NCBI RefSeq assembly: GCF_965230805.1
Contig: NZ_OZ246019.1
Coordinates: forward strand, 4,340,001 to 4,404,000
Reading direction: 5' to 3'
DNA: 64,000 nt
Source of the DNA: Marinifilum sp965230805
GTDB lineage: Bacteria; Bacteroidota; Bacteroidia; Bacteroidales; Marinifilaceae
In this document: piece after piece, positions 35,306 through 44,028 of the stretch
Layout: each line of letters opens with the position of its first letter
How positions within the stretch are numbered: the first letter of the stretch is position 1
Notes under the pieces: model-generated
The model's database searches: none
What the model was told of the DNA's origin: nothing
What the model saw: the letters and a program-made list of their open reading frames with translations, nothing else
Translations under genes and position numbers: made by a program

Positions 35306-36286
35306 TTACTTTTTCTTTTCGTTTTTATAATCATCCACAATTCCTTCGCAAAGCCATTTGGCTAAAGCTTGTCTGTTATCCATTCTGGTAAACCTTATTT
35401 GATCTCTGTAATTGTTAATATTTCCGAGTTCTGCAAACACCGATGGTGGAGTAGTTGTACTGAGCATATACAACTTTCTTGCTCCTACCGTTCCGGTATA
35501 CTCTCTGCTAGGTTGATGTTTAGCATACTTGGTTTTGATTTTTTTTTGTAACGCCAATGCCAGTTTCTTTCCTTTCGAACTTTTGGCATGATGATAAAAA
35601 TAAACATCGGTTCTGTTGCTTTTACTTCTTGAATCGAGGTGCAGAACAATTAATCTTTGGTAAGTTCCAGACTTTTCTTTTCTTGCTAGGATATTAATAG
35701 CCGCAGCTCGTTGTCTTAATCGCGGAGTTTGTTTTTGCGGTATCACTTGCGAAGGGTAGCACCTTTCATCTTTGTCAGGTTTTAAAAATGCGGCATCTCT
35801 TATTCCATCATTGTAATCCCTGATAATAAAGTGCACCTTAGCACCACGGGAAATTAATTCTTTGCCCAGTCTGAGTACAATATCATAGGCATATTCATCT
35901 TCACAAATTTTATGACCAGATACTTTTCCCACCGCACCTGGGTCGGGCCCGCCATGACCTGCCACCAAGTGAATAACCGCACCTTCCAATGTATTGTTTA
36001 TTTGTTTCACTCTGGAGTGATCTTTGCCTAGTAAAGGAATACTATGCAACGTGTATCGAAGAGGGACTTTGTATTTTTTACCCGCAATTAGATGACCAGT
36101 TTTTGTAAACTGTCCCTGGTTTAAAGCTTTGAATTTTGAAGTATGTTTGGATGGATTTAATTGATTTCTGTATAAAAAGGCATTAAAACCTTCTCCTTTC
36201 TTTACAGTCACCCATTTGAAGTTTTCCTGCGAAAATCCATGAAATGATAAAGTAAGTATGATAATAAACGAAAGGAATTTCAACAT
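35306..36286 (-). CDS. N-acetylmuramoyl-L-alanine amidase (Amidase_3), exported
   Basis: 326 residues with a signal peptide ending near GFSQEN. A short LysM-like region (residues 25-75) is followed by the Amidase_3 domain. Zinc ligands are His in VAGHGGPDPGAVG (about residue 110), Glu in CEDEYAYDIV, and His in IVLHLDSRS; the catalytic Glu is in VFAELGNINN. It cleaves the bond between muramic acid and the stem peptide in the cell wall. The metal site is complete, so it is expected to be active. Confidence 0.88.
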   Translation of the reverse strand: MLKFLSFIIILTLSFHGFSQENFKWVTVKKGEGFNAFLYRNQLNPSKHTSKFKALNQGQFTKTGHLIAGKKYKVPLRYTLHSIPLLGKDHSRVKQINNTLEGAVIHLVAGHGGPDPGAVGKVSGHKICEDEYAYDIVLRLGKELISRGAKVHFIIRDYNDGIRDAAFLKPDKDERCYPSQVIPQKQTPRLRQRAAAINILARKEKSGTYQRLIVLHLDSRSKSNRTDVYFYHHAKSSKGKKLALALQKKIKTKYAKHQPSREYTGTVGARKLYMLSTTTPPSVFAELGNINNYRDQIRFTRMDNRQALAKWLCEGIVDDYKNEKKK

Positions 36287-36380
36287 CAGCTTTAATTTGT
36301 TTTTTAGTTTATTAAAAATAGTTAAAATACTGATGGAGTGATGTTATGGAGGAAATTATTTTACAAATAAATCTGGGGAG

Positions 36381-36478
36381 TAATACCAGTTTTATTCTGA
36401 AACGAGTCTTAATTTTTTTTGGAATTTTGAGTTTATTCTTCGTTCGAAAAATATCGCTTTAGCTAATGCTATATCAAG
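36381..36478. repeat. Family 2 MITE-like element, partial copy
   Basis: Begins TAATACCAGTTTTATTCTG and continues with AATTTTGAGTTTATT and AGCTAATGCTATAT, which align with the reverse complement of 28887-29034. The other half is missing. It lies between the amidase and DUF819 genes. Confidence 0.55.
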
Positions 36479-36502
36479 TAAAGTAGTGCCTCTTTTCCTT
36501 AC

Positions 36503-36546
36503 AAAAAAGAGAAAGGCTCGTCTTTGTAGGAGAAACAAGCCTTTTA
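36503..36546 (-). terminator. Terminator of the DUF819 gene
   Basis: On the minus strand AAAGGCT and AGCCTTT arms with a 19-base loop, followed by CTCTTTTTTG. It lies 18 bases after the DUF819 stop. Confidence 0.65.
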
Positions 36547-36563
36547 TCATGATATCAACTTAC

Positions 36564-37730
36564 CTAACTCAAATAAATTGCAATACTAACGCCAATAAAA
36601 GTACCAATCACATACCCCAGTATGCCTACAAGAATACCAGGTGTAACCAGTTTCTTTTGTCCCATAGATGCGGCCATAGGAGCGGCAACCGATGGTCCCA
36701 TAATGTTGGCTGCTGATGAAATTACTACTTCATAAACATCCAATTTAAACAGTTTAGCCAATGCCAATAGGAATACAAAGTGGAAAACCATAATACAAAG
36801 GTAGAATGCCAATACTGCCGGTCCGATGCTGAATATTTGCTGTATGTTTGTTGCCGCTCCAATAACGGCTAGAAATATATACATCATCCATAAACCAATT
36901 GAGAATGCAGTATTTTCGAGAGGTTGTAAAAATTTTGGGAACAAGTTGGCTGCCAAAACAGCGAATACGGTAATAATAAGTATGCTTAAATTGATATCGG
37001 TATTCAAAAGATTCTGTAAATAGGGAGATACAAAGCTTCCTGCACCTGCAATTAGTGCTGCAACGAAAACAGTAACTGCAATTCTTTCCATAGTAATTGG
37101 GAATTCCTTTTTCTGGCTTGTTGTATTTTCTGAACGATTTTCTGCTTTTGGTTTTACAAAAAAACGCGAAAAAAATAGGAGGGAAGGAGTTAAAAAAAGG
37201 AATAAGGTATATAGGTTTGACACAAAATTATCAACTGCTATGGTAGCTGTAAATAAAGGGTTGGTACTGAAGTTTAATGCCTCGGCAGCTGCAATAAAGT
37301 TAACACTGCCACCAATCAATGTAGCGGCAATTACTCCGGCTGTGTTTCCGGAATCAGGCCCTAAACCAATTAATCCAAAAGCAATAAAACAACCTAAGAC
37401 AATACCAATTGCTCCAAGAATATAGGCTACCAGAAGTTTACCACTCTCTTTAACGATTTTTATAATGTTAGAGCTAAATAGCAGCATTGGTATCGAAATG
37501 GGAATGAAGTATGAAAATACCAAATCATATACTTCTACTTTAACATTTGGATTTGAAGCAACAGGAACTACGCCTGTCATTGCCAGTAAGGACATAGAAA
37601 TCATGGTAACTAAAATACCTGACAATTTTCCGAACCATTTTTTATGTTCCGAATATATTCCAAAGGCTGCTGCTCCAGCTATAATAAAAAACAATAACAT
37701 GTTGCTATCGGGCGAGATAATAGATTGCAT
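36564..37730 (-). CDS. DUF819 family membrane protein
   Basis: 388 residues from ATG 37730, about ten to eleven membrane helices. It fits DUF819 (YjcL-like), related to sodium-dependent or amino acid-type carriers: GFIAFGLIGLGPDSGNTAG-like motifs and a C-terminal SSAANIMGPSVAAPMAASM helix hairpin. The substrate is unknown. A longer frame from 37778 adds 16 residues before MQSIISPDSN and overlaps the terminator of the helicase gene, so the shorter start is preferred. Confidence 0.82.
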   Translation of the reverse strand: MQSIISPDSNMLLFFIIAGAAAFGIYSEHKKWFGKLSGILVTMISMSLLAMTGVVPVASNPNVKVEVYDLVFSYFIPISIPMLLFSSNIIKIVKESGKLLVAYILGAIGIVLGCFIAFGLIGLGPDSGNTAGVIAATLIGGSVNFIAAAEALNFSTNPLFTATIAVDNFVSNLYTLFLFLTPSLLFFSRFFVKPKAENRSENTTSQKKEFPITMERIAVTVFVAALIAGAGSFVSPYLQNLLNTDINLSILIITVFAVLAANLFPKFLQPLENTAFSIGLWMMYIFLAVIGAATNIQQIFSIGPAVLAFYLCIMVFHFVFLLALAKLFKLDVYEVVISSAANIMGPSVAAPMAASMGQKKLVTPGILVGILGYVIGTFIGVSIAIYLS

Positions 37731-37776
37731 AAATATGGTTTTTTTGAAATTAGTGGATACGAATTTAATAAAAATC

Positions 37777-37820
37777 AAAAGATAAGCTCAAACGAATTTG
37801 GCTTGAGCTAACTATCTTTT
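37777..37820 (-). terminator. Terminator of the DEAD-box helicase gene
   Basis: On the minus strand AAAGATA-GTT-AGCTCAA pairs with TTGAGCT-TA-TCTTTT around an 11-base loop, ending in TTTT. It directly follows the helicase stop codon. Confidence 0.7.
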
Positions 37821-39065
37821 TTATTTGTTCTTTCTTTTTTTCTTTTTTTGATTTTCAAAGTAATCTTCGGCTTCATCCATTAATTCTTTCAAACTTTTCG
37901 AATAATCTTCCGAAAAATCAATGGTGGCTGAATATTCCTTGTGAGAAATGTCCATCACTTGTATTTCCCCTCCTAGATAATCCTCAATCTCATTTAAAAG
38001 TTCTTTTTCGGTATCCAGACAACAAAAAGAAATTGCTGTTCCTTTTTGCACTCCACGCCCCGTTCGTCCAACTCTATGAACGTAGTTTTCCGGTACATCA
38101 GGAAGATCATAGTTTACTACATAATCAACATTCGGAATATCTATGCCACGTGCACTTACATCGGTAGCAATCAAAACTTTTACCTTACTAGATTTAAATT
38201 CATTTAAGGCTGCCAAACGATCTTTTTGTTCTCTGTCACCATGAATCAATTGACTCGTAACTCCAACGCGTTGCATGGCTTTGTGTACACGTTCTGCACG
38301 CACCTTGGTTCTTACAAAAACCAATATTTTGCTCTCCTCGTGTACTTTGGCAATACGCTCCAAAAAGAAACGCTTGTCATCCATTTTTACATAGACCAAA
38401 GAATGTACTACATTTCTTGAAACCGGATCTTTTGGTGAAATCTGAATACGAATCGCTTTACGAACCAAGGAGTAGGCAAGCTTCTTAATCTTTGGTGTTA
38501 TGGTTGCCGAAAAGAACAAGGTTTGGCGGTTTTTTGGTAGAAATTTAATCAGGTCACGAATGTCATTTATAAAACCCAAATCCAACATGTGATCGGCTTC
38601 ATCCAATATCAAGATATCAATCCCTCTTAGGTCGATATAGCCTTGGCTTGATAGGTCGAACATTCTGCCAGGTGTCGAAATTAGGATATCAATCCCCTTC
38701 TGTAATTTTGCAATTTGCGGATCTTGTTCTACACCACCAAAAACGCAAAAACTGTTTACTTTGGTGTATTTACCAATTTCTTGGAATACCTCTGTAATTT
38801 GTATGGCAAGTTCGCGTGTAGGAACCATAACCACACATTTAATTCCTTTACTGCTTTTATTTTTTTTCGATTTATGAATTTTATCGATAATAGGAATTGC
38901 AAATGCAGCGGTTTTACCAGTACCGGTTTGTGCAATCGCTAAAACATCTTCTCCTTTTACAATTGGAGGTATGGCCTTGTATTGTATATCTGTTGGTCGT
39001 TTAAACCCCAGTGTCTCCAGATTTTTCTTAATATCTGGTGAAAAGTTATATTGATTAAACTTCAT
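37821..39065 (-). CDS. DEAD-box RNA helicase (RhlE-like)
   Basis: 414 residues with all helicase motifs: Q motif (FKRPTDIQYKAIP), Walker A AQTGTGKTAAF, Ia PTRELAIQ, STPGR, II DEAD, III SAT, V ATDVSARGIDIP and VI HRVGRTGR. The end is a basic KKKKRKNK tail, typical of RhlE-type proteins that unwind structured RNA in ribosome assembly or decay. A TATCTTTG -7-like box lies at 39091-39098 on the minus strand. Its exact role cannot be set from sequence. Confidence 0.95.
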   Translation of the reverse strand: MKFNQYNFSPDIKKNLETLGFKRPTDIQYKAIPPIVKGEDVLAIAQTGTGKTAAFAIPIIDKIHKSKKNKSSKGIKCVVMVPTRELAIQITEVFQEIGKYTKVNSFCVFGGVEQDPQIAKLQKGIDILISTPGRMFDLSSQGYIDLRGIDILILDEADHMLDLGFINDIRDLIKFLPKNRQTLFFSATITPKIKKLAYSLVRKAIRIQISPKDPVSRNVVHSLVYVKMDDKRFFLERIAKVHEESKILVFVRTKVRAERVHKAMQRVGVTSQLIHGDREQKDRLAALNEFKSSKVKVLIATDVSARGIDIPNVDYVVNYDLPDVPENYVHRVGRTGRGVQKGTAISFCCLDTEKELLNEIEDYLGGEIQVMDISHKEYSATIDFSEDYSKSLKELMDEAEDYFENQKKKKRKNK

Positions 39066-39129
39066 AGTTCTTTGTCTTCAAAATTTGCGACAAAGATAGC
39101 TGTAAAAACTGAGTTTGGTAACCAGCGTT

Positions 39130-40125
39130 CTAATTCTTCTTTACTTTGGTTTCCACCCAATATCTAAAATACCCATAACCGCCAAGTATCAATGTTCCGA
39201 TAAAGGTTAATCCGTTAGATAAAATGCCAAAGGAAATTCCTGCATTGGCATCGAGCCGATATGCCAAAAACAGCTGTAGCAAAAAGAAATGTGTAGTACC
39301 TATTCCACCCGGGCTTGGTAGCGCCCAACCCAAACCTCCAATGAATAGAATTATCACTGCAAAGAAGATGTGATAGCTCGATGTTTCGGGCAAGCAAAGC
39401 AGGTAAATAAAATTTAGCAATACTAATGTTGCCCATATTAATAGGGTAAGAAGAATAAATTTGAATTTCTTTTTAAGCAATAAACCTTGCTTTAAAGATT
39501 TAAACATACTTTGAAGAAAGCCAATAATCTTTTTAAGGATAGGGTGCTCTGATTTTTTAAGTTTTTTTAGGCTAATAAGAATGAGCACGAGAAATATAAG
39601 CAGCAGCACAGGAAATACATAAATGTATCGATATCCATAAATGTGTGAGATACCACCAATTGTTGAATCAATAATTCCTTGCAGGCGATCAAGTTCAATA
39701 AAGAAAATGCTTATGATGCCCAATCCTAGAATGAGTAGGTCGTAAGCTCGTTCGGCCATTACACTTCCCATAGAAACGGGAACTGGTATTTTTGAGTTTT
39801 TTTGCAAAGATGTGCATCGAATAATCTCGCCTAGTTTAGGGGTGAAACTATTTACAAAATATCCTAATAATAGGGAGGTTAATACTTTATCGGAGCTTGG
39901 TTTTTCTCCGGTTTCTTCTATTAATAATTTCCAACGTAGCGCTCTTAAATAGAATACAAAAAACAAGCATATAAAGCTAAGAAAAATGAAAAAGTAATCG
40001 GCATCAGCCAGACTTTCCCAAACTGGTTCTAATGGTTTTTCATGCAGTGTTAAGAATAAGAAAATCGCACCTATTAATACACCTGTTATATTTTTAAGTA
40101 TGCTTTTAATTTTATTAATCATCAA
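39130..40125 (-). CDS. LPG synthase TM region / flippase-like membrane protein
   Basis: 331 residues with about eight membrane helices, family UPF0104 / AglD-like. Typical segments are FINxFTPKLGEIIRCTSL here as NSFTPKLGEIIRC (about residues 92-104), SMGSVMAERAYDLLILGL, and GLGWALPSPGGIGTTHFFLL near the C-terminus. Related proteins include the flippase part of MprF and dolichol-phosphate-linked factors. No catalytic domain follows it, so a transport or accessory role is likely. Confidence 0.88.
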   Translation of the reverse strand: MMINKIKSILKNITGVLIGAIFLFLTLHEKPLEPVWESLADADYFFIFLSFICLFFVFYLRALRWKLLIEETGEKPSSDKVLTSLLLGYFVNSFTPKLGEIIRCTSLQKNSKIPVPVSMGSVMAERAYDLLILGLGIISIFFIELDRLQGIIDSTIGGISHIYGYRYIYVFPVLLLIFLVLILISLKKLKKSEHPILKKIIGFLQSMFKSLKQGLLLKKKFKFILLTLLIWATLVLLNFIYLLCLPETSSYHIFFAVIILFIGGLGWALPSPGGIGTTHFFLLQLFLAYRLDANAGISFGILSNGLTFIGTLILGGYGYFRYWVETKVKKN

Positions 40126-40338
40126 TACAACTTTCGGTAATTACAAGAGAAGAGACAAAATTAGAAAATTATACCAATAATAACTCCTAAGGTAACTATT
40201 TTAGGAAGGGTAAAGTCCTCATCCGTAAAGGCACAGTTCCCATGCACAAAGGTAAGGTAATGATTTGTATTGTCGGGGTATTCTTTTATAAAGGCAGTAT
40301 TCACACGTTTTCTGGGGTGATTGTTTGCGATTGTATTT

Positions 40339-41916
40339 CTAAATGTCTTCAGAATTTCCAAGAGAAATTTGTTGCATACTATTGTTAATCCTTTTTAAAG
40401 CATCTTGAATACTTTCTTCGGGTTTTATAAAATTGCTTTTACCCCAAAAATTAGGATCGTATTTGGTTTTATGGTTCGAAAAGATTGTGGTAGGATGAAT
40501 GGTCTCTTTGTATTTAAATTTCACAACATTATCGGTCTTCATATTAGTGGTTGCCATTTCGAACGAAGTGGTAAAATGGTTTGAAAACAGTTTCTTTTTG
40601 TTTTTGACTTTGAACTTGAGATTGCCCAATACATGACTTAGATGGTATTTCCCATTAATATCCCTATAACTCACAGTATATTTCACCATGGTAGGCCTTG
40701 CCTTGGTTTTTGCGCTCCCTTTTATAATAAATCTATCCTTGAGTTCAGTTAATCGATGCTTTTCATAGCCAAATTCGGCTCTTATTATGGCTAAATTATT
40801 CGTTTCGATGTATATTCGTCCTTCTAAAAGTGGTTCGCTAAGATTTGGTTTAGGTTTAAAATCAACAATATAAACCGGTTTATTGTTATAAGTGCTAATA
40901 TCAGCCAAACGATAATTATAAAAGTGAGCATATTCTTTGTTCAGAAATTCAGGGATGTTTTTTACAATATCTAATTGTAAACAGCCGCTTATTCCACCTT
41001 TTAATCTGAACGAGATGGTATCTAACCTGGTAACGTCGTAAATTTTCCTACTCTTAAAAATTTTTACTCTTTCCAAGTTATTTTGATGCGAGTAGGAGCT
41101 TTTGTATATATCAAGTACAGATTCTAAGTAGATCATATACTTATTGTTTTTAAGCACAGATTCGCGATAAAAAGAGGTAAGGTTACTGGCTTGCTGTGGG
41201 TAGTTCTCATTAATTCTGTGAACCGCTGCCTTTATTAGAGCTTCGGGATCATTGTTGCGTATAATCACCTCCTGAAGAGAAATAAAATCTTTCGTTAGAA
41301 AGATTTCAATTTCATTCTTTTGTAAGTCTGCAACTTTTATTTGAGTATTTTGATATCCCACAAACGAAAATACCAAAGTATCATTTAGATTTTCTGCAGA
41401 TAAACTAAGAGAAAATTCACCATCCTGATTGGATATTGTACCCATGTGTTTTGACCTGATGCCAAGGCTGGCATAGGGTAATATTTGTTTCGTCTTCTGG
41501 TCTTTTACAATACCGGAAAGTTTTCGGTAAGATAGGTAAGGAATTAGCTCATTTTCCGTGATTATCGCCTGTTTTTTTGTAATTGGAACGATTACAATGT
41601 GTTTTTTGGTAACATGAAAATTCAGGCCTTCATCAGGAATTAACTTTCTTAATACGTTTGATAATGATTCATTACTAGCATTCAGATTTATGAGCTTTCT
41701 GTCGGTAAAAAGATCCGCATTATAAGTAAAGTAGCATTCCGCTTTTTTTTCTATGCTATCAAGGGCATTGTCAATACTGGTTTTCCTTAAATCTAGATTT
41801 ATTTTTTTTTCTAATAAACTAACTTGAGCCCGAAGGTTAAAACATGAGATTAGCAAAATAAAAAGCACAAAAATACACTTTATCACAGTTTCAAGATATG
41901 TTTTAACATTATTCAT
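40339..41916 (-). CDS. STN-domain and carboxypeptidase-regulatory-like surface protein
   Basis: 525 residues. A signal peptide (ends LRAQ), then an STN (secretin/TonB N-terminal) domain (about residues 35-110), then a carboxypeptidase-D regulatory-like beta-sandwich (residues 133-210, GIVKDQKTKQILPYASL), then a 310-residue domain ending NFWGKSNFIKPEESIQDAL that also occurs in the paralogue at 44029-45333. There is no outer-membrane barrel. STN domains in FecA-type receptors signal to FecR, and a FecR and ECF sigma gene lie directly upstream, so signalling without a transporter is inferred. Confidence 0.82.
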   Translation of the reverse strand: MNNVKTYLETVIKCIFVLFILLISCFNLRAQVSLLEKKINLDLRKTSIDNALDSIEKKAECYFTYNADLFTDRKLINLNASNESLSNVLRKLIPDEGLNFHVTKKHIVIVPITKKQAIITENELIPYLSYRKLSGIVKDQKTKQILPYASLGIRSKHMGTISNQDGEFSLSLSAENLNDTLVFSFVGYQNTQIKVADLQKNEIEIFLTKDFISLQEVIIRNNDPEALIKAAVHRINENYPQQASNLTSFYRESVLKNNKYMIYLESVLDIYKSSYSHQNNLERVKIFKSRKIYDVTRLDTISFRLKGGISGCLQLDIVKNIPEFLNKEYAHFYNYRLADISTYNNKPVYIVDFKPKPNLSEPLLEGRIYIETNNLAIIRAEFGYEKHRLTELKDRFIIKGSAKTKARPTMVKYTVSYRDINGKYHLSHVLGNLKFKVKNKKKLFSNHFTTSFEMATTNMKTDNVVKFKYKETIHPTTIFSNHKTKYDPNFWGKSNFIKPEESIQDALKRINNSMQQISLGNSEDI

Positions 41917-41954
41917 CTGGTTGTAATTTCTTTCAATTTCTAAGATTTAATCCA

Positions 41955-42015
41955 CAAGATTAAAATAATCATTATCGCAAGTGTTTAATAATTGTTTTAA
42001 TCATGTTCGTTTCAT
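41955..42015 (-). repeat. Dispersed hairpin repeat, family 1, copy B
   Basis: Read on the minus strand it starts ATGAAACGAACATGATT. The two arms GATTAAAACAATTATTA and TAATGATTATTTTAATC pair over 17 bases with two mismatches. It fills the gap between the FecR gene and the STN-protein gene and could act as an internal attenuator or RNA-processing site in that operon. Confidence 0.75.
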
Positions 42016-42021
42016 ACCGCT

Positions 42022-43020
42022 TTAACTGCCTTTTTTAAAGATGATGGTTTGTCCTTTTTTTTCATAGCTTAAATTTAAGGACATACATAGTCTGTCTAAA
42101 ACATCCTTAAGTGGATCCTGATCGAAAGTTGTATTGATATTTTCTCTGGCAATATCATCGCTTTCAAATTGCACACTAACATGGTAGGTTCTTTCAATTA
42201 CTTTGGCCACATTCTTTAATTGCATTCCTCGAAAAACCATTTTTTTGGTTTTCCATGATAAATAATTGTCATCATTCATTAGAGTTTTATTCAACGAATT
42301 CTCTTTAAGGATGGCAAAATCTCCTTTTTCAAGCATTACAGATTCTTTATTGTTATCGATCTCGGAAAATTGAACTTTTCCAGATTCAACCAGTACTTCA
42401 ATTTTATCATCTTTCGCAATTACATTAAAAGAGGTGCCCAATACTTTTATTTCTGCTCCTTTTACCGCAATAATAAAAGCTTTATTCGGATTCTTTGTAA
42501 TGTCAAAAAATGCTTCACCTTCCAGACTTACAATTCTGGCGCTGGCCTCAAATTTTCCTGGATAAACCAGTTTGGCTTTCCCATTAAGAGTTACGGTAGA
42601 ACCATCGGCAAGGACAATTGATTTGTTACTATCGTGTACTTGTGAAATAAAAGTTTGATATGTTGTTAGGTGTTTGTTGTAAATGGTATTAGAAATCAGG
42701 CCTAAGCCTATTACAACAACAATCATTGCTGCAAATCGAACAATACTATTGGCATTTAAATAAATACTATTACCGCTATTCCTATCCGAAATTTGCTTGC
42801 AAACTTTATTCCAGGCATTGTTGGTATTGTATTGTTTTCTGATATGCATTACCTCTTCAACCCAATTCAGATCCTTTTCTGATGCTGCGACAATTTTAGC
42901 ATATTCGGGATTCGAATCAATCAACTTTTTAAAAGCTGCTTTATCTTCCTTATTCATTTCTCCGTTCAAGTAGCTCGAAATGTTTTCCCAATTAATCTTA
43001 TGTGGTGTTTCGTTCTTCAT
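42022..43020 (-). CDS. FecR family anti-sigma factor
   Basis: 332 residues from ATG 43020. An N-terminal cytoplasmic DUF-like helix pair binds sigma; one membrane helix (about residues 85-105); then a periplasmic FecR domain (VLADGSTVTLNGKAKLVYPGKF is typical, and GTSFNVIAKDDKIEVLVESGKV follows); then the C-terminal STN-like fold (LKNVAKVIERTYHVSVQF). It lies four bases after the sigma stop, so it is coupled to it. A longer start at 43035 overlaps the sigma gene. Confidence 0.92.
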   Translation of the reverse strand: MKNETPHKINWENISSYLNGEMNKEDKAAFKKLIDSNPEYAKIVAASEKDLNWVEEVMHIRKQYNTNNAWNKVCKQISDRNSGNSIYLNANSIVRFAAMIVVVIGLGLISNTIYNKHLTTYQTFISQVHDSNKSIVLADGSTVTLNGKAKLVYPGKFEASARIVSLEGEAFFDITKNPNKAFIIAVKGAEIKVLGTSFNVIAKDDKIEVLVESGKVQFSEIDNNKESVMLEKGDFAILKENSLNKTLMNDDNYLSWKTKKMVFRGMQLKNVAKVIERTYHVSVQFESDDIARENINTTFDQDPLKDVLDRLCMSLNLSYEKKGQTIIFKKGS

Positions 43021-43024
43021 TTTA

Positions 43025-43585
43025 TTAAAGCACAATTATACTAACGTAATCTTTTAGATTTTTGCGAAATGCTTTTAAAGCTCTTCCCATATTGGCTTCT
43101 ACAGTTTTTACCGATACGGAAAGTTTATCCGCTATTTCATGATATTTTAAACCTTCGTATCTACTCATCTTAAAAATTCTACTGCATTTTTCAGGCAGAT
43201 TTGATAGAGTATTTTGAATGATGGTTTGAATTTCCTTTTCTTCTACAGAATGATATCGGGTTACATCACCATTACTAGTATTCTTTACATAGGCTTCGTA
43301 TTGGTTTCGTATTCCTTTTTTGCGTAAAAACTGCAAGCTGTTTAAATAGGTTGCTTTATAAAGGTAAGCTTTAAAAGAAGTGTGGATTTTTAGCTTTTTT
43401 CTGTCCTCCCAAATCTGGCAAAACAGGCTTTGAACTATTTCTTCGGCTTGATCGTGATCTTTAACGAATTTCACTGCATAGTTACAAAGCAGTGGATAAT
43501 AAAACTTAAATAATCGCTCAAATTCTTTTAAATTGCCCTTTTTAATATGATATAATATGCTGTTGGTATCTTCCGACATTCTCAT
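43025..43585 (-). CDS. ECF sigma-70 factor (FecI/RpoE-like)
   Basis: 186 residues from ATG 43585 (an upstream ATG at 43639 adds 18 basic residues). Region 2 is FKFYYPLLCNYAVKFVKDHDQAEEIVQSLFCQIW; region 4 is LPEKCSRIFKMSRYEGLKYHEIADKLSVSVKTVEANMGRAL, which carries the helix-turn-helix. It heads a run of sigma, FecR and STN-protein genes, the arrangement normally found in front of SusC receptors. Confidence 0.9.
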   Translation of the reverse strand: MRMSEDTNSILYHIKKGNLKEFERLFKFYYPLLCNYAVKFVKDHDQAEEIVQSLFCQIWEDRKKLKIHTSFKAYLYKATYLNSLQFLRKKGIRNQYEAYVKNTSNGDVTRYHSVEEKEIQTIIQNTLSNLPEKCSRIFKMSRYEGLKYHEIADKLSVSVKTVEANMGRALKAFRKNLKDYVSIIVL

Positions 43586-44028
43586 TAGAGTATTTCTCTT
43601 CCTATAAATACATTCTAATATAGTTTTTTTAGTCTGCAATTCCTTAAGATATGTTTAGGCCAAATAATAGTTTCTTAAGAAGGAAGGGAAGAATCATCTA
43701 TACCTTTTCTCCAAATCAGAATGATTCTTTCCTCTTAAATCTTAATAAACTGATTTTGATTAAAGATATGTGCCATAGCAAGTCATATTTATTCAAAATT
43801 GCTTTAAAAAATCTGAAAGAATATCGGGATATTTTACAGTAAAGATTGATTGAATATAACTATTCAAAGTGTTTAGCTGTTTTTGGTATAAATTTCTTCA
43901 AATCCCTTCGCAACTTCTCTATACTACTTAAATAATTTGAGAAAATCTCTACTCAAAATCAGTGCGCTGTGACAATATTTTTAGTCGAACTCAGATTACG
44001 TTTTTAAAAGCCGGATGCGCTATAATTC
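43586..44028. repeat. Intergenic region with a dispersed family 3 repeat end
   Basis: 443 bases between the sigma start and the paralogue's stop. The segment GACAATATTTTTAGTCGAACTCAGATTACG (43971-44000) is the reverse complement of the left end of the element at 48382-48584 and is also shared with 61321-61356. A short open frame at 43651-43842 looks accidental. No other structure is seen. Confidence 0.5.

Noticed and set aside
40161..40361. 66-residue minus-strand frame between the flippase-like gene and the STN gene
   Set aside because: It overlaps the STN gene end in another frame, has no recognisable features or terminator; coding status cannot be supported.
40339..41916. TonB-dependent receptor
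   Set aside because: It has the STN and regulatory-like domains but no plug and no room for a 22-strand barrel in 525 residues.
43651..43842. 63-residue plus-strand frame upstream of the sigma gene
   Set aside because: It lies in the sigma promoter region, partly over a dispersed repeat region, with no family match or ribosome site.
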